Origin: Acetobacteraceae bacterium
GTDB lineage: Bacteria > Pseudomonadota > Alphaproteobacteria > Acetobacterales > Acetobacteraceae
Reading direction: 5' to 3'
DNA length: 6,516 nt
Assembly: GCA_019237355.1 (NCBI GenBank)
Contig: JAFAHH010000327.1
Location: 1 to 6,516, forward strand
The position numbers and the translations under genes are program-made. Within the stretch, counting starts at the first letter, position 1. Each line of letters starts with the position of its first letter. Under the pieces are notes generated by a model, which was not told where the DNA came from, did no database searches, and was given only the letters and a program-made list of their open reading frames with translations. Below are positions 1 to 6,203 of this stretch, in pieces.

Positions 1-679
1 CCCCCCGCCACACCGGCTCCGTGGTGATCCGGTCATAGCCATGCCGCCCGCCCGTGCCATAGCTGCCGGTCTCACGCCGCCCATTTTGTTCCACCACCAC
101 CGAAACATTCAACCGAACCAGTGGGCGTAGGTCGGCGACACGCGTGCCATCCGGGCGCAGGATCTGCACTGCCTGCCATTCCCCCCCGAGCGTCGCCATA
201 ACCTGCACCACCCGCTCGTCCTTCGCGCGCGCATAGGCGTCGATTTCGGAAAGCAGCTTGGGCCGGGCCGGGAACTCCATACCGGCGAGCGGATTGGCGT
301 CGGAATAAAGCCGCGCATTGGTCGGGCGCGGCGGCTCGGCATGCACGCCGGAATGGCCCGCACTCACGGCGGCAACGCTGGCGGCCGCACGACGCAGCGC
401 TGCTTCGCTGATATCGCTCGAATGCGCGTAGCCGGTCGAATCGCCCGCCACCGCACGAAGGCCAAACCCCAGGGAGATATCGGCGCCCGCGCTTCGAATC
501 CGGCCGTCATCGAGCACGAGCGATTCGCCCTCGCGGTACTCAAGGAACAACTCGCCGTCGTCGCTGCTCCCAAGCGCCTGAGCAATGGTCTGTTCGGCCG
601 CCCCGCGATCCAGCCCGGCGCCAGAACGCTCGAAGAATAACTGGTCGGTGACCGCTAGAGCATTAATCGGGGAACTCAA
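1..679 (-). CDS. tldD: Metalloprotease TldD, N-terminal 226 residues (3' end cut by window edge)
   Basis: TldD is the metal-binding subunit of the TldD/TldE(PmbA) protease, a cytoplasmic enzyme known in E. coli for maturing microcin B17 and degrading the CcdA antitoxin. The visible part is the family's N-terminal half. It has an SSDDGELFLEYREGESL stretch at about residues 38-54, a GISLGFGLRAV-like core (ADISLGFGLRAV, 66-77), STGYAHSSD (81-89), and the typical GSYGTGGRHGYD loop (205-216). The zinc-binding HExxxH motif lies further on, outside the window; the family is usually about 470-485 residues. No in-frame ATG exists before residue 134, and TTG at 679-677 is the evident start: it has an AAGGAG site nine bases upstream and shares TTGA with the ctaA stop. 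Translational coupling to ctaA is inferred. In many alphaproteobacteria tldD sits next to the cox genes, so ctaC/ctaD may follow beyond the left edge. Confidence 0.93.
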   Translation of the reverse strand, partial: MSSPINALAVTDQLFFERSGAGLDRGAAEQTIAQALGSSDDGELFLEYREGESLVLDDGRIRSAGADISLGFGLRAVAGDSTGYAHSSDISEAALRRAAASVAAVSAGHSGVHAEPPRPTNARLYSDANPLAGMEFPARPKLLSEIDAYARAKDERVVQVMATLGGEWQAVQILRPDGTRVADLRPLVRLNVSVVVEQNGRRETGSYGTGGRHGYDRITTEPVWRG

Positions 680-1773
680 GAAACTAACTCCTTTGCATGG
701 GGCCGCCGCAATGCATGCAGGGCGGCAAGGGACGCGGTTAAAACGAGCACCGCGCCTGCCTGGTGCAAAACCGCAAGCCCAACCGGGACCACGAAAAGCA
801 ACGTCGCAATGCCGAGCGCATACTGCGCAGTGGCGGCCCCCGCGAGCGCCATAAACGCAGCCCGTGTGCCGTTCGCCGCCGCGGTCCACAGCCCGGCGGC
901 GGAGGCACCCAGCGCGAGCACAACCGTTGCCGTCGCAAGCAGCCGGTGGTCGAACTGCACAGCCGCAATATTTTCAGTGAGATTGCGCAATACCGGATCG
1001 AGCCGGGTATAGCCCTCAGGAACAAAATGCCCGTCCATCAGCGGGAACGTATTGTAATCGAGGCCCGCATGCGTGCCCGCCACAAAACCCCCCGCAATGA
1101 TCGTTAATGCAACCAGCACGCATGTTACACGAACCAACCACCGCGCGAGACCGGCGCCAGGCCAGGGCATGGAGGCAGGACGAAGCACCGATAGTGCGGT
1201 CCAAAGCAGGGCTGCATAAAGGCTCAACGCAAGGACGAGGTGCACCACCAGGCGATAGGGAGAAACAGCGGTCGCATCAGGAAAAAACCCGGACGCGACC
1301 ATGAACCAGCCGACCGCGCCTTGCAGCCCCCCGAGCATAAAAATAAGCACGAGGCGCGGCACCAGTTGGCGATCGATCCGGCCCGTGATCCACAGCACGA
1401 TCAGCGGGACCAGCAGCACGACCCCCATCAGCCGGCCCCACAGCCGGTGCACCCATTCCAGCCAGAAAATCTGCTTGAACCCGCCCAGCCCAAAGCCAGC
1501 ATGCAGAAGCTGGTATTGCGGAATTTGCTGATAGAGGCCGTACACCCGTTCCCATTCGGCATCGGTCAGCGGCGGCAACGCCCCAGAGACCGGGGCCCAT
1601 TCCATGATCGAGAGACCAGACCCGGTCAGGCGCGTGGCGCCGCCGAGCACGATCATCACAAACACCATGAAAGCCAGGGCGAACAACCACCCGGCCACAA
1701 GCCGGCGGCTTCGCCGGCATGCCGCTTTCGCATCCGCTGGTAAGTTTGGGAATTCCCGCTCGTCGAAAGGCAT
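676..1773 (-). CDS. ctaA: Heme A synthase (COX15/CtaA family)
   Basis: CtaA oxidises the C8 methyl group of heme O to a formyl group, giving heme A for aa3-type cytochrome c oxidase; it is an inner-membrane protein. The 365-residue product has about eight hydrophobic segments. It shows the family hallmarks: GGATRLTGSGLSIMEW (44-59), a PQYQ motif (85-88), FKQIFWLEWVHRLWGR (99-114), LGGLQGAVGWFMVASG (147-162), YRLVVHL (173-179), AGTHAGLDYNTFPLMDG (232-248), FDHRLLA (274-280) and LHQAGA (336-341). Histidines 109, 178, 276 and 337 are the expected four heme ligands. The cysteine pair of Bacillus-type CtaA is absent, as in proteobacterial COX15-type enzymes. ATG 1773 was chosen because homology-like sequence begins soon after it; an in-frame ATG at 1857 would add 28 unconvincing residues across the promoter region. 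No clear Shine-Dalgarno precedes the ATG. The stop overlaps the tldD start by four bases. Confidence 0.96.
   Translation of the reverse strand: MPFDEREFPNLPADAKAACRRSRRLVAGWLFALAFMVFVMIVLGGATRLTGSGLSIMEWAPVSGALPPLTDAEWERVYGLYQQIPQYQLLHAGFGLGGFKQIFWLEWVHRLWGRLMGVVLLVPLIVLWITGRIDRQLVPRLVLIFMLGGLQGAVGWFMVASGFFPDATAVSPYRLVVHLVLALSLYAALLWTALSVLRPASMPWPGAGLARWLVRVTCVLVALTIIAGGFVAGTHAGLDYNTFPLMDGHFVPEGYTRLDPVLRNLTENIAAVQFDHRLLATATVVLALGASAAGLWTAAANGTRAAFMALAGAATAQYALGIATLLFVVPVGLAVLHQAGAVLVLTASLAALHALRRPHAKELVS
689..694 (-). promoter_or_regulatory. Shine-Dalgarno site deciding the TTG start of tldD
   Basis: On the minus strand the hexamer AAGGAG lies inside the last codons of ctaA, nine bases before the TTG start of tldD. 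It is one of the strongest ribosome-binding sites in the window. It argues for the TTG start and for re-initiation by ribosomes finishing ctaA. Confidence 0.8.
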
Positions 1774-1780
1774 CGCCAGT

Positions 1781-1786
1781 ACTATA
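1781..1786 (-). promoter_or_regulatory. Possible -10 element of ctaA, placing transcription start at or near the ATG
   Basis: TATAGT reads toward ctaA and ends seven bases before its ATG, the usual distance from a -10 box to the +1 base. The region before the ATG has no recognisable Shine-Dalgarno, so a leaderless or nearly leaderless ctaA message is possible. No convincing -35 box is seen 16-18 bases upstream, so this is a weak prediction. Confidence 0.35.
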
Positions 1787-1821
1787 GACGCAATATCTGT
1801 CCCGCATACACCCACTTTGGT

Positions 1822-1853
1822 GAGGCTCGCCGGCGACACTGGCGGCGTGCCTC
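1822..1853. promoter_or_regulatory. Inverted repeat in the divergent ctaA / glycosyltransferase promoter region (candidate operator or hairpin)
   Basis: GAGGCTCGCCG at 1822-1832 is matched by CGGCGTGCCTC at 1843-1853. Ten of eleven positions are complementary, with one T-T mismatch in the middle of each arm and a ten-base spacer. The arm centres (1827 and 1848) are 21 bp apart, two helical turns, as expected for a dimeric DNA-binding protein. It lies about 50-80 bp upstream of the ctaA ATG and just upstream of the glycosyltransferase start. It could instead fold as an RNA hairpin in the glycosyltransferase leader. No T-run follows, so it is not a standard terminator. Confidence 0.45.
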
Positions 1854-1874
1854 GCACAGTGTTAGCCCGGCCCC

Positions 1875-2681
1875 ATGAACCAGCTTTCCCCTGCCAAGCC
1901 CATCCTGGCTCACCGGACGGATCCGGCCCTCTCGGTCGTCGTGCCGGTTAGGAACGAGGCCGAGAACATCTTGCCGCTGATCGCAGAAATAAAGGCGGCG
2001 CTGGCCGGGTTCGCGTATGAGGTAATCTACATCGATGACGGCAGCGCCGACCCGACGCCATCCCGTCTGGCCGAGGCGCAAGCCGCCTTGGCGCAGCCGC
2101 ACCCGGCGACAGGAACGCTGCGCTGGCAACGGCACACCAGAAGCTATGGTCAAAGTGCTGCGATCATCACGGGGGTGCGCGTCGCCGCCTCGCCGTGGAT
2201 CGTCACTTTGGACGGCGACGGCCAGAATGACCCGGCCGACATACCCCCCTTGCTCGCGCTCGCCTGGGCGGAAGAACCGAAAGGAGGCGGCCCCCTGCTG
2301 GTCACGGGTCACCGCACCCAGCGCCGCGACGGATTGCGTAAGCGCCTTTCCTCGAGGATCGCCAATGCCGTCCGTTCGCGGCTGCTCGGGGATGGAACAC
2401 CCGATACCGGGTGCGGGCTGAAAGTGTTCCGGCGGGACGCGTTTCTCGCAATTCCCCATTTCGATCACATGCACCGCTTCCTCCCGGCGCTCTTTCTACG
2501 CGCCGGCGGCCGGGTCGTTTCCGCCCCCGTCAACCATCGGCCGCGCCGGAGCGGCCGGTCGAATTACAGCACCATCGACCGGCTTTTGGCAGGGATACTG
2601 GACATGGCCGGTGTGTGGTGGTTGCAGCGCCGGTGGCAACGCCCAGCCATTGAGGAGGCGCGGCCGTGCTTTTGGGATTGA
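1875..2681 (+). CDS. Family 2 glycosyltransferase, polyprenyl-phosphate sugar transferase type (DPM1/ArnC-like)
   Basis: This 268-residue GT-A enzyme probably transfers a sugar from a nucleotide donor to a polyprenyl phosphate at the cytoplasmic face of the inner membrane; the sugar cannot be told from sequence. Visible motifs are LSVVVPVRNEAENI (19-32), IDDGS (53-57), the RSYGQSAAI stretch (89-97), the metal-binding DGDGQNDP (113-120), DTGCGLKVFRR (178-188), MHRFLPAL (199-206) and HRPRRSGRSNY (221-231). These are typical of the dolichol-phosphate-mannose-synthase branch. Unlike GtrB/ArnC it lacks two C-terminal membrane helices and has only one amphipathic or hydrophobic stretch (about 236-250), so it is likely soluble or peripheral. 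ATG 1875 is the first start after an in-frame stop at 1863-1865, and no Shine-Dalgarno is visible before it. Its last 16 bases overlap the next gene, which marks it as the first gene of a three-gene operon. Confidence 0.9.
   Translation: MNQLSPAKPILAHRTDPALSVVVPVRNEAENILPLIAEIKAALAGFAYEVIYIDDGSADPTPSRLAEAQAALAQPHPATGTLRWQRHTRSYGQSAAIITGVRVAASPWIVTLDGDGQNDPADIPPLLALAWAEEPKGGGPLLVTGHRTQRRDGLRKRLSSRIANAVRSRLLGDGTPDTGCGLKVFRRDAFLAIPHFDHMHRFLPALFLRAGGRVVSAPVNHRPRRSGRSNYSTIDRLLAGILDMAGVWWLQRRWQRPAIEEARPCFWD
2651..2658 (+). promoter_or_regulatory. Shine-Dalgarno site deciding the GTG start of the VTT-domain gene
   Basis: TGAGGAGG lies seven bases before GTG 2666 and inside the end of the glycosyltransferase gene. 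It supports the GTG start and the 16-base gene overlap. Confidence 0.8.
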
Positions 2682-3310
2682 AGGCTTGGCCCGCAGCGCT
2701 TCGCAAGCCCCTGCTGGTATCGTCCGGCCTGACCCTGGCCGCCCTGGCCCTCTATATCCGGCCCGAGCGCGTGGACTTCTCGGCCGGGGGCCCGGCCATC
2801 TTCGTGTTCGCAACCGGAATCGCCTGCGCCGCCGGCATGCCGCGGCAAGCGGCAGCGTTCGCTGGAGCTTATGCCTATGGATTCACGCCGGGCCTGGTCC
2901 TGTCGCTCGCCGCGCAACTTCTCGGTTGCAGCATCGATTTTTACTGGGCCCGCAGCGCCGCACAGGATTGGACCCAGCGGCGGCTCGGCCGGAAGCTGGC
3001 CCGGCTCGACCGTTTCGTCAGCAACAACCCTTTTGCGACGACGCTGATGTTCCGGTTACTCCCGCTCGGCAGCAACGTCGCCCTGAACTTGTTTGCAGGC
3101 CTATCCGGGATGTCCGCATCGCGGTTTTTTGCCGCTACCGCACTCGGCTATTTGCCGCAAAGCATTATTTTTGCTTTGCTCGGCAATGGCGTCCGCCTGC
3201 AGCGAACAACCCAGCTCGGGCTCGCAGCGGCGCTTTTTGCCTTCGCCAGCCTCATCGGGTTTTCGCTCGCCCGGCGGCCTGCGCAACCGACGGGCGAAGA
3301 GCCAGCATGA
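2666..3310 (+). CDS. VTT-domain (TVP38/TMEM64, DedA-like) integral membrane protein
   Basis: This is a 214-residue membrane protein of the VTT / SNARE-associated superfamily. The superfamily also holds DedA proteins, some of which recycle undecaprenyl phosphate across the inner membrane, and eukaryotic lipid scramblases. Hydrophobic segments lie at about 14-31, 41-57, 62-92, 122-146, 152-174 and 184-202; the second, third and fourth include re-entrant-like stretches. Family signatures are the AGAYAYGFTPG block (66-76), LGCSIDFYWAR (86-96), FRLLPLGSN (129-137), NLFAGLSGMSASRFF (141-155) and LGYLPQSIIFALLGNG (160-175). The start is GTG with a strong Shine-Dalgarno. The gene overlaps the glycosyltransferase by 16 bases, and its stop shares ATGA with the next gene. 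A role in moving the lipid carrier used by the neighbouring glycosyltransferase is an inference from context, not something the sequence shows. Confidence 0.87.
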   Translation: MLLGLKAWPAALRKPLLVSSGLTLAALALYIRPERVDFSAGGPAIFVFATGIACAAGMPRQAAAFAGAYAYGFTPGLVLSLAAQLLGCSIDFYWARSAAQDWTQRRLGRKLARLDRFVSNNPFATTLMFRLLPLGSNVALNLFAGLSGMSASRFFAATALGYLPQSIIFALLGNGVRLQRTTQLGLAAALFAFASLIGFSLARRPAQPTGEEPA

Positions 3311-3918
3311 AGCCTGCGCTCCTTTTTCCGATCATCGCGGCTGCAGTCGTTGCCGCCGCCCAAGCCGCGCCCCCCAGTTCCGACCCGGACTGGCCTTGCC
3401 AGCAAATCAAAGTGCCAGCCCTTTCCCTCACGGCAATTTGGGCTGGCCCTCCGGTCGACCAGTACCTCTCAAATTGGTCCCAAGACCCAGCCATAGCCGG
3501 GCTCGTGCAGCGCCTGGCCGAACGGCGCTTACCGTTGGAGGAGGCGATCGCCGCAATTAAGGAATACGCTCGCCAATCCGGTGCGCAGAAGGAGCAAAAC
3601 CTGCTGGCTCTGTTTGCTGGCCTATTCGAAGTCATGGATCGTGAGCGGGCCGAGATCCTCGCCGGCCTAGACCGATTCGGCCGACGCCAAAAGACCCTAG
3701 CCGAAACGATCCGTCAAGAGAATGCTAGCCTACAAACCTTGCAAGCCGACCCAAACGCCAATCCGCAGCAAGTAAATGAGCTCAGCACGCGGCTTAATTG
3801 GGATTTGCGAGTGTTCGAGGACCGGCGCCAAGCGCTAACCTATGTTTGCAGCACGCCGGCGCTCGTTGAGCAACGGCTTTTCGCATTGTCGCGCGCGATC
3901 CAAGAGCAACTCGGCTGA
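3307..3918 (+). CDS. Uncharacterised exported protein with a coiled-coil region
   Basis: I do not recognise a named family. The 203-residue product begins with a clear Sec signal peptide (hydrophobic residues 5-19, probable cleavage near AQA-AP at 19-22). The mature part is mostly helical and rich in Arg, Glu, Gln and Leu. It has a heptad-like stretch from about 100 to 175 (FEVMDRERAEIL, then LDRFGRRQKTLAETI), consistent with a coiled coil. Two cysteines, C31 just after the signal peptide (DWPCQQ) and C181 near the end (YVCSTP), could form a disulfide in the periplasm. The ATG overlaps the stop of the VTT gene (ATGA), so it is the third gene of the operon and probably translationally coupled. 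The reading frame stays open back to 2611, but that part only shadows the two upstream genes. By eye, A/T-ending codons are more common than in its neighbours, suggesting weaker codon selection or faster divergence. A structural or adaptor role at the membrane is possible. Confidence 0.85.
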   Translation: MKPALLFPIIAAAVVAAAQAAPPSSDPDWPCQQIKVPALSLTAIWAGPPVDQYLSNWSQDPAIAGLVQRLAERRLPLEEAIAAIKEYARQSGAQKEQNLLALFAGLFEVMDRERAEILAGLDRFGRRQKTLAETIRQENASLQTLQADPNANPQQVNELSTRLNWDLRVFEDRRQALTYVCSTPALVEQRLFALSRAIQEQLG

Positions 3919-3948
3919 GGTGCCGCACCCATCATCGATCTGTGCGGC
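3919..3948. terminator. Inverted repeat between convergent genes, possible weak bidirectional terminator
   Basis: GCCGCAC (3922-3928) pairs perfectly with GTGCGGC (3942-3948) across a 13-base loop, starting four bases after the stop of the exported-protein gene. A smaller alternative hairpin, GGTG-ccg-CACC, covers 3919-3929. It sits in the 76-bp gap between two converging genes, where a shared terminator is expected. Neither side has a T-run, so it would not be a classical intrinsic terminator. The remaining bases to 3994 show nothing else. Confidence 0.35.
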
Positions 3949-3994
3949 TGCCCGATCTCGCGGTAGATGCCGAAACCGATGGCGAGTGTGTGGC

Positions 3995-6091
3995 TCAATG
4001 CGCCATCCCGGCCAGTATCGCCAGCAGTAAGAGCGCCACGATATTGGTGATCTTGATCATCGGGTTCACTGCCGGCCCGGCTGTATCCTTATACGGGTCA
4101 CCCACCGTGTCGCCCGTCACCGCCGCCTTGTGCGCCTCCGAGCCTTTGCCGCCGTGATTGCCCTCTTCGATGTACTTTTTGGCATTGTCCCACGCGCCGC
4201 CGCCCGAGGTCATGGAGATCGCCACGAACAGCCCCGTTACTATAGTGCCAAGCAGCATGGCGCCGAGCGCGCTAAATGCTGCAGTCGGGCCGGCAATTAC
4301 GGAAATAACCAAATAAAGCACCACCGGGGCCAGCACCGGCAGCAGCGAGGGCGCGATCATCTCCCGGATCGCCGCCCGGGTGAGCATATCAACCGCCCGG
4401 CCATACTCTGGCTTGGCCGTACCCTGCATGATCCCCGGAATTTCCCGGAACTGCCGGCGCACTTCCACCACCACCGACCCGGCGGCGCGCCCGACCGCGG
4501 TCATCCCCAAAGCTCCGAACAAGTACGGCAGCAATCCCCCCAAAAACAGTCCGATCATAACAAACGGATTTTGCAAATCGAAAGGTACGTTGAGCGACGG
4601 AAAATAATGCTGCAGATCCTGCGTATAGGCCGCGAAAAGCACCAATGAAGCCAGGCCTGCCGAGCCAATCGCATAACCTTTTGTCACCGCCTTAGTCGTG
4701 TTCCCAACCGCGTCTAGTGCATCCGTTGTGACACGGACCTCCCGGGGCAGGTCCGCCATCTCCGCGATCCCCCCGGCATTATCCGTAACCGGACCATACG
4801 CATCCAGCGCCACAATCATACCAGCCAGGGCCAGCATAGTGGTGGCCGCGACCGCGATGCCGAACAGGCCGGCGAGCAGATAAGAGACGATGATGCCGAC
4901 GCAGATCACGAGCACCGGCAGCGCGGTTGACTCCATCGACACGGCCAGACCTTGGATCACATTAGTCCCATGGCCGGTAGTAGAGCTAAGAGCAATGCTG
5001 CGGACTGGCCGATACGCCGTCGAAGTGTAGTATTCAGTAATGAAAACAATCAGGCCGGTGACGAAGAGGCCGACTACCGCGCATGTGAACAACCCAGAGC
5101 CCGTGACGGACGTGCCGCCGGCCATCGGCAAGGGGGTCGCAAATCCGACGAACCACAGCACCACGAACGCGATGCCCACCACCGAGAGCGCGCCGGTCAC
5201 GAGCAGGCCTTTATACAAGGCGCGCATGATGCCATTATCGGGCCCGAGGCGGACGAAATATGTGCCAGCCACCGAGGTTGCGATGCAAACCGCGCCAATG
5301 CCGAGCGGCAGCAGCATGAGCCAATCCCGGACCGATGGGTCGAAGAAAATAGCCGCGAGCAGCATCGTCGCGACCACGGTAACGGCATAGGTTTCGAACA
5401 GGTCAGCAGCCATTCCGGCGCAGTCGCCTACGTTATCGCCGACATTGTCGGCGATAACCGCCGGGTTGCGCGGATCATCCTCGGGAATCCCGGCCTCGAC
5501 CTTGCCTACCAGGTCGGCGCCGACATCGGCGCCTTTGGTGAAAATGCCGCCGCCGAGCCGGGCGAAAATCGAGATCAAGCTCGCCCCGAACGAAAGCGCG
5601 ACCATCGCTTCGAGCACCGGACGGAGCTCGGTTCCCGGAGTGGTCGCCCGCATAATTATGTAGTAGATCGTTACACCCAGCAGCCCCAGTCCAACCACCA
5701 GCAATCCGGTGATTGCGCCGGACTTGAATGCGATGGCGAGCCCGGCTGACAGCCCCGACCGGGCGGCCTGCGCGGTCCGCACATTGGCCCGCACCGAAAC
5801 ATTCATGCCAACATAGCCCGCGGTGCCTGAGAGCACTGCCCCGACCAAAAACCCGATCGCGACCTTTATTCCCAAGGTCACCCCGAGGAGGATGAGGATG
5901 ACCAGCCCAACGATACTAATTGTTCTGTACTGTCGGTTGAGGTAAGCGCGGGCTCCTTCTTGGACAGCCCCGGCTATTTCCTGCATGCGAGCCGTGCCAG
6001 CGTCCGCCGCCAGAACTTCCCGGCTCGTTTGGTAGCCATAGGCGACTGCAAGCACACCGCAAGCAATAATGACTAGGTAAGCCAAAATCAT
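3995..6091 (-). CDS. hppA: K+-independent, proton-translocating membrane pyrophosphatase
   Basis: HppA hydrolyses pyrophosphate at the cytoplasmic face of the inner membrane and pumps protons outward, salvaging energy from biosynthetic PPi. The 698-residue product is a full-length family member with about 16 membrane helices. The substrate-site motifs are intact: DVGADLVGKVEAGIPEDDPR (189-208), DNVGDNVGDCAGMAADLFE (215-233), DAYGPVTDNAGGIAEM (430-445), GGAWDNAKKYIEEG (631-644) and GDTVGDPYKDTAGP (660-673). The GNTTKAVTKGYAIGSA stretch (463-478) carries Lys at 467 and Thr at 470, the established marker of the K+-independent subtype; K+-dependent enzymes have Ala at the first of these. Pumping of H+ rather than Na+ follows from that subtype. 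ATG 6091 is preceded by GAGGAA six bases upstream. The gene is monocistronic as far as visible, divergent from the hydrolase gene and convergent with the exported-protein gene. Confidence 0.98.
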   Translation of the reverse strand: MILAYLVIIACGVLAVAYGYQTSREVLAADAGTARMQEIAGAVQEGARAYLNRQYRTISIVGLVILILLGVTLGIKVAIGFLVGAVLSGTAGYVGMNVSVRANVRTAQAARSGLSAGLAIAFKSGAITGLLVVGLGLLGVTIYYIIMRATTPGTELRPVLEAMVALSFGASLISIFARLGGGIFTKGADVGADLVGKVEAGIPEDDPRNPAVIADNVGDNVGDCAGMAADLFETYAVTVVATMLLAAIFFDPSVRDWLMLLPLGIGAVCIATSVAGTYFVRLGPDNGIMRALYKGLLVTGALSVVGIAFVVLWFVGFATPLPMAGGTSVTGSGLFTCAVVGLFVTGLIVFITEYYTSTAYRPVRSIALSSTTGHGTNVIQGLAVSMESTALPVLVICVGIIVSYLLAGLFGIAVAATTMLALAGMIVALDAYGPVTDNAGGIAEMADLPREVRVTTDALDAVGNTTKAVTKGYAIGSAGLASLVLFAAYTQDLQHYFPSLNVPFDLQNPFVMIGLFLGGLLPYLFGALGMTAVGRAAGSVVVEVRRQFREIPGIMQGTAKPEYGRAVDMLTRAAIREMIAPSLLPVLAPVVLYLVISVIAGPTAAFSALGAMLLGTIVTGLFVAISMTSGGGAWDNAKKYIEEGNHGGKGSEAHKAAVTGDTVGDPYKDTAGPAVNPMIKITNIVALLLLAILAGMAH

Positions 6092-6097
6092 CCGTCA

Positions 6098-6103
6098 TTC
6101 CTC
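6098..6103 (-). promoter_or_regulatory. Shine-Dalgarno site of hppA
   Basis: GAGGAA on the minus strand ends six bases before ATG 6091. It favours that start over an ATG seven bases upstream, which partly overlaps the site and opens only a short out-of-frame reading frame. Confidence 0.7.
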
Positions 6104-6145
6104 AATAGAAGCCGGAACGACGCGCGCTCGGCCTGTTAGATACGG

Positions 6146-6160
6146 TCCCGTGGGGCGGGA
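6146..6160. repeat. Small perfect hairpin in the hppA leader region
   Basis: TCCCG (6146-6150) and CGGGA (6156-6160) are perfect inverted copies around the five bases TGGGG. The hairpin lies 55-70 bp upstream of the hppA ATG. It may be a leader hairpin or protein site, or chance in GC-rich DNA. Confidence 0.3.
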
Positions 6161-6171
6161 AGGTGGGGCGG
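6150..6171 (+). repeat. Direct repeat of GTGGGGCGG with G-tracts in the hppA / hydrolase intergenic region
   Basis: GTGGGGCGG occurs at 6150-6158 and 6163-6171, starts 13 bp apart, and its core GGGGCGG recurs at 6204-6210. The G-runs (four, three, two and four long, with loops of one or two bases) fit a two-layer G-quadruplex on the plus strand. The repeats could also be binding sites for a regulator of either divergent gene. Confidence 0.4.
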
Positions 6172-6203
6172 TCGTATGCCAGAGTCGTGGGAAGGAGGCA
6201 ATT

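Noticed and set aside
341..854. Two plus-strand open frames opposite tldD and the ctaA end
   Set aside because: Both are antisense to genes supported by homology and by a shared stop/start overlap, and neither has a sensible product.
1240..1743. 167-codon open frame on the plus strand opposite ctaA
   Set aside because: The product is dominated by His, Pro, Gln and Arg, the reverse-strand image of a hydrophobic membrane protein. No ribosome-binding site or recognisable domain is present.
1774..1857. 28-residue N-terminal extension of ctaA starting at 1857
   Set aside because: The added residues do not look like the family, and they would run through the inverted repeat and the -10-like hexamer.
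1782..2474. 230-codon open frame on the minus strand opposite the glycosyltransferase
   Set aside because: It overlaps a clear glycosyltransferase with intact DDGS and DGDGQNDP motifs and shows no family features of its own.
2611..3306. Long upstream extension in frame with the exported protein gene
   Set aside because: This stretch only shadows the glycosyltransferase end and the VTT gene in another frame. A signal peptide begins at 3307, where the ATGA overlap also marks the real start.
3919..3994. Possible small gene or RNA in the convergent gap
   Set aside because: Only 76 bp with an inverted repeat and no T-run. Nothing supports a coding frame or a known RNA.
4952..5749. 265-codon open frame on the plus strand opposite hppA
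   Set aside because: It is antisense to the most strongly conserved gene of the window. Its product is rich in Arg, Glu, His and Asp with no motif or membrane pattern, as expected from reading GC-rich codons backwards.
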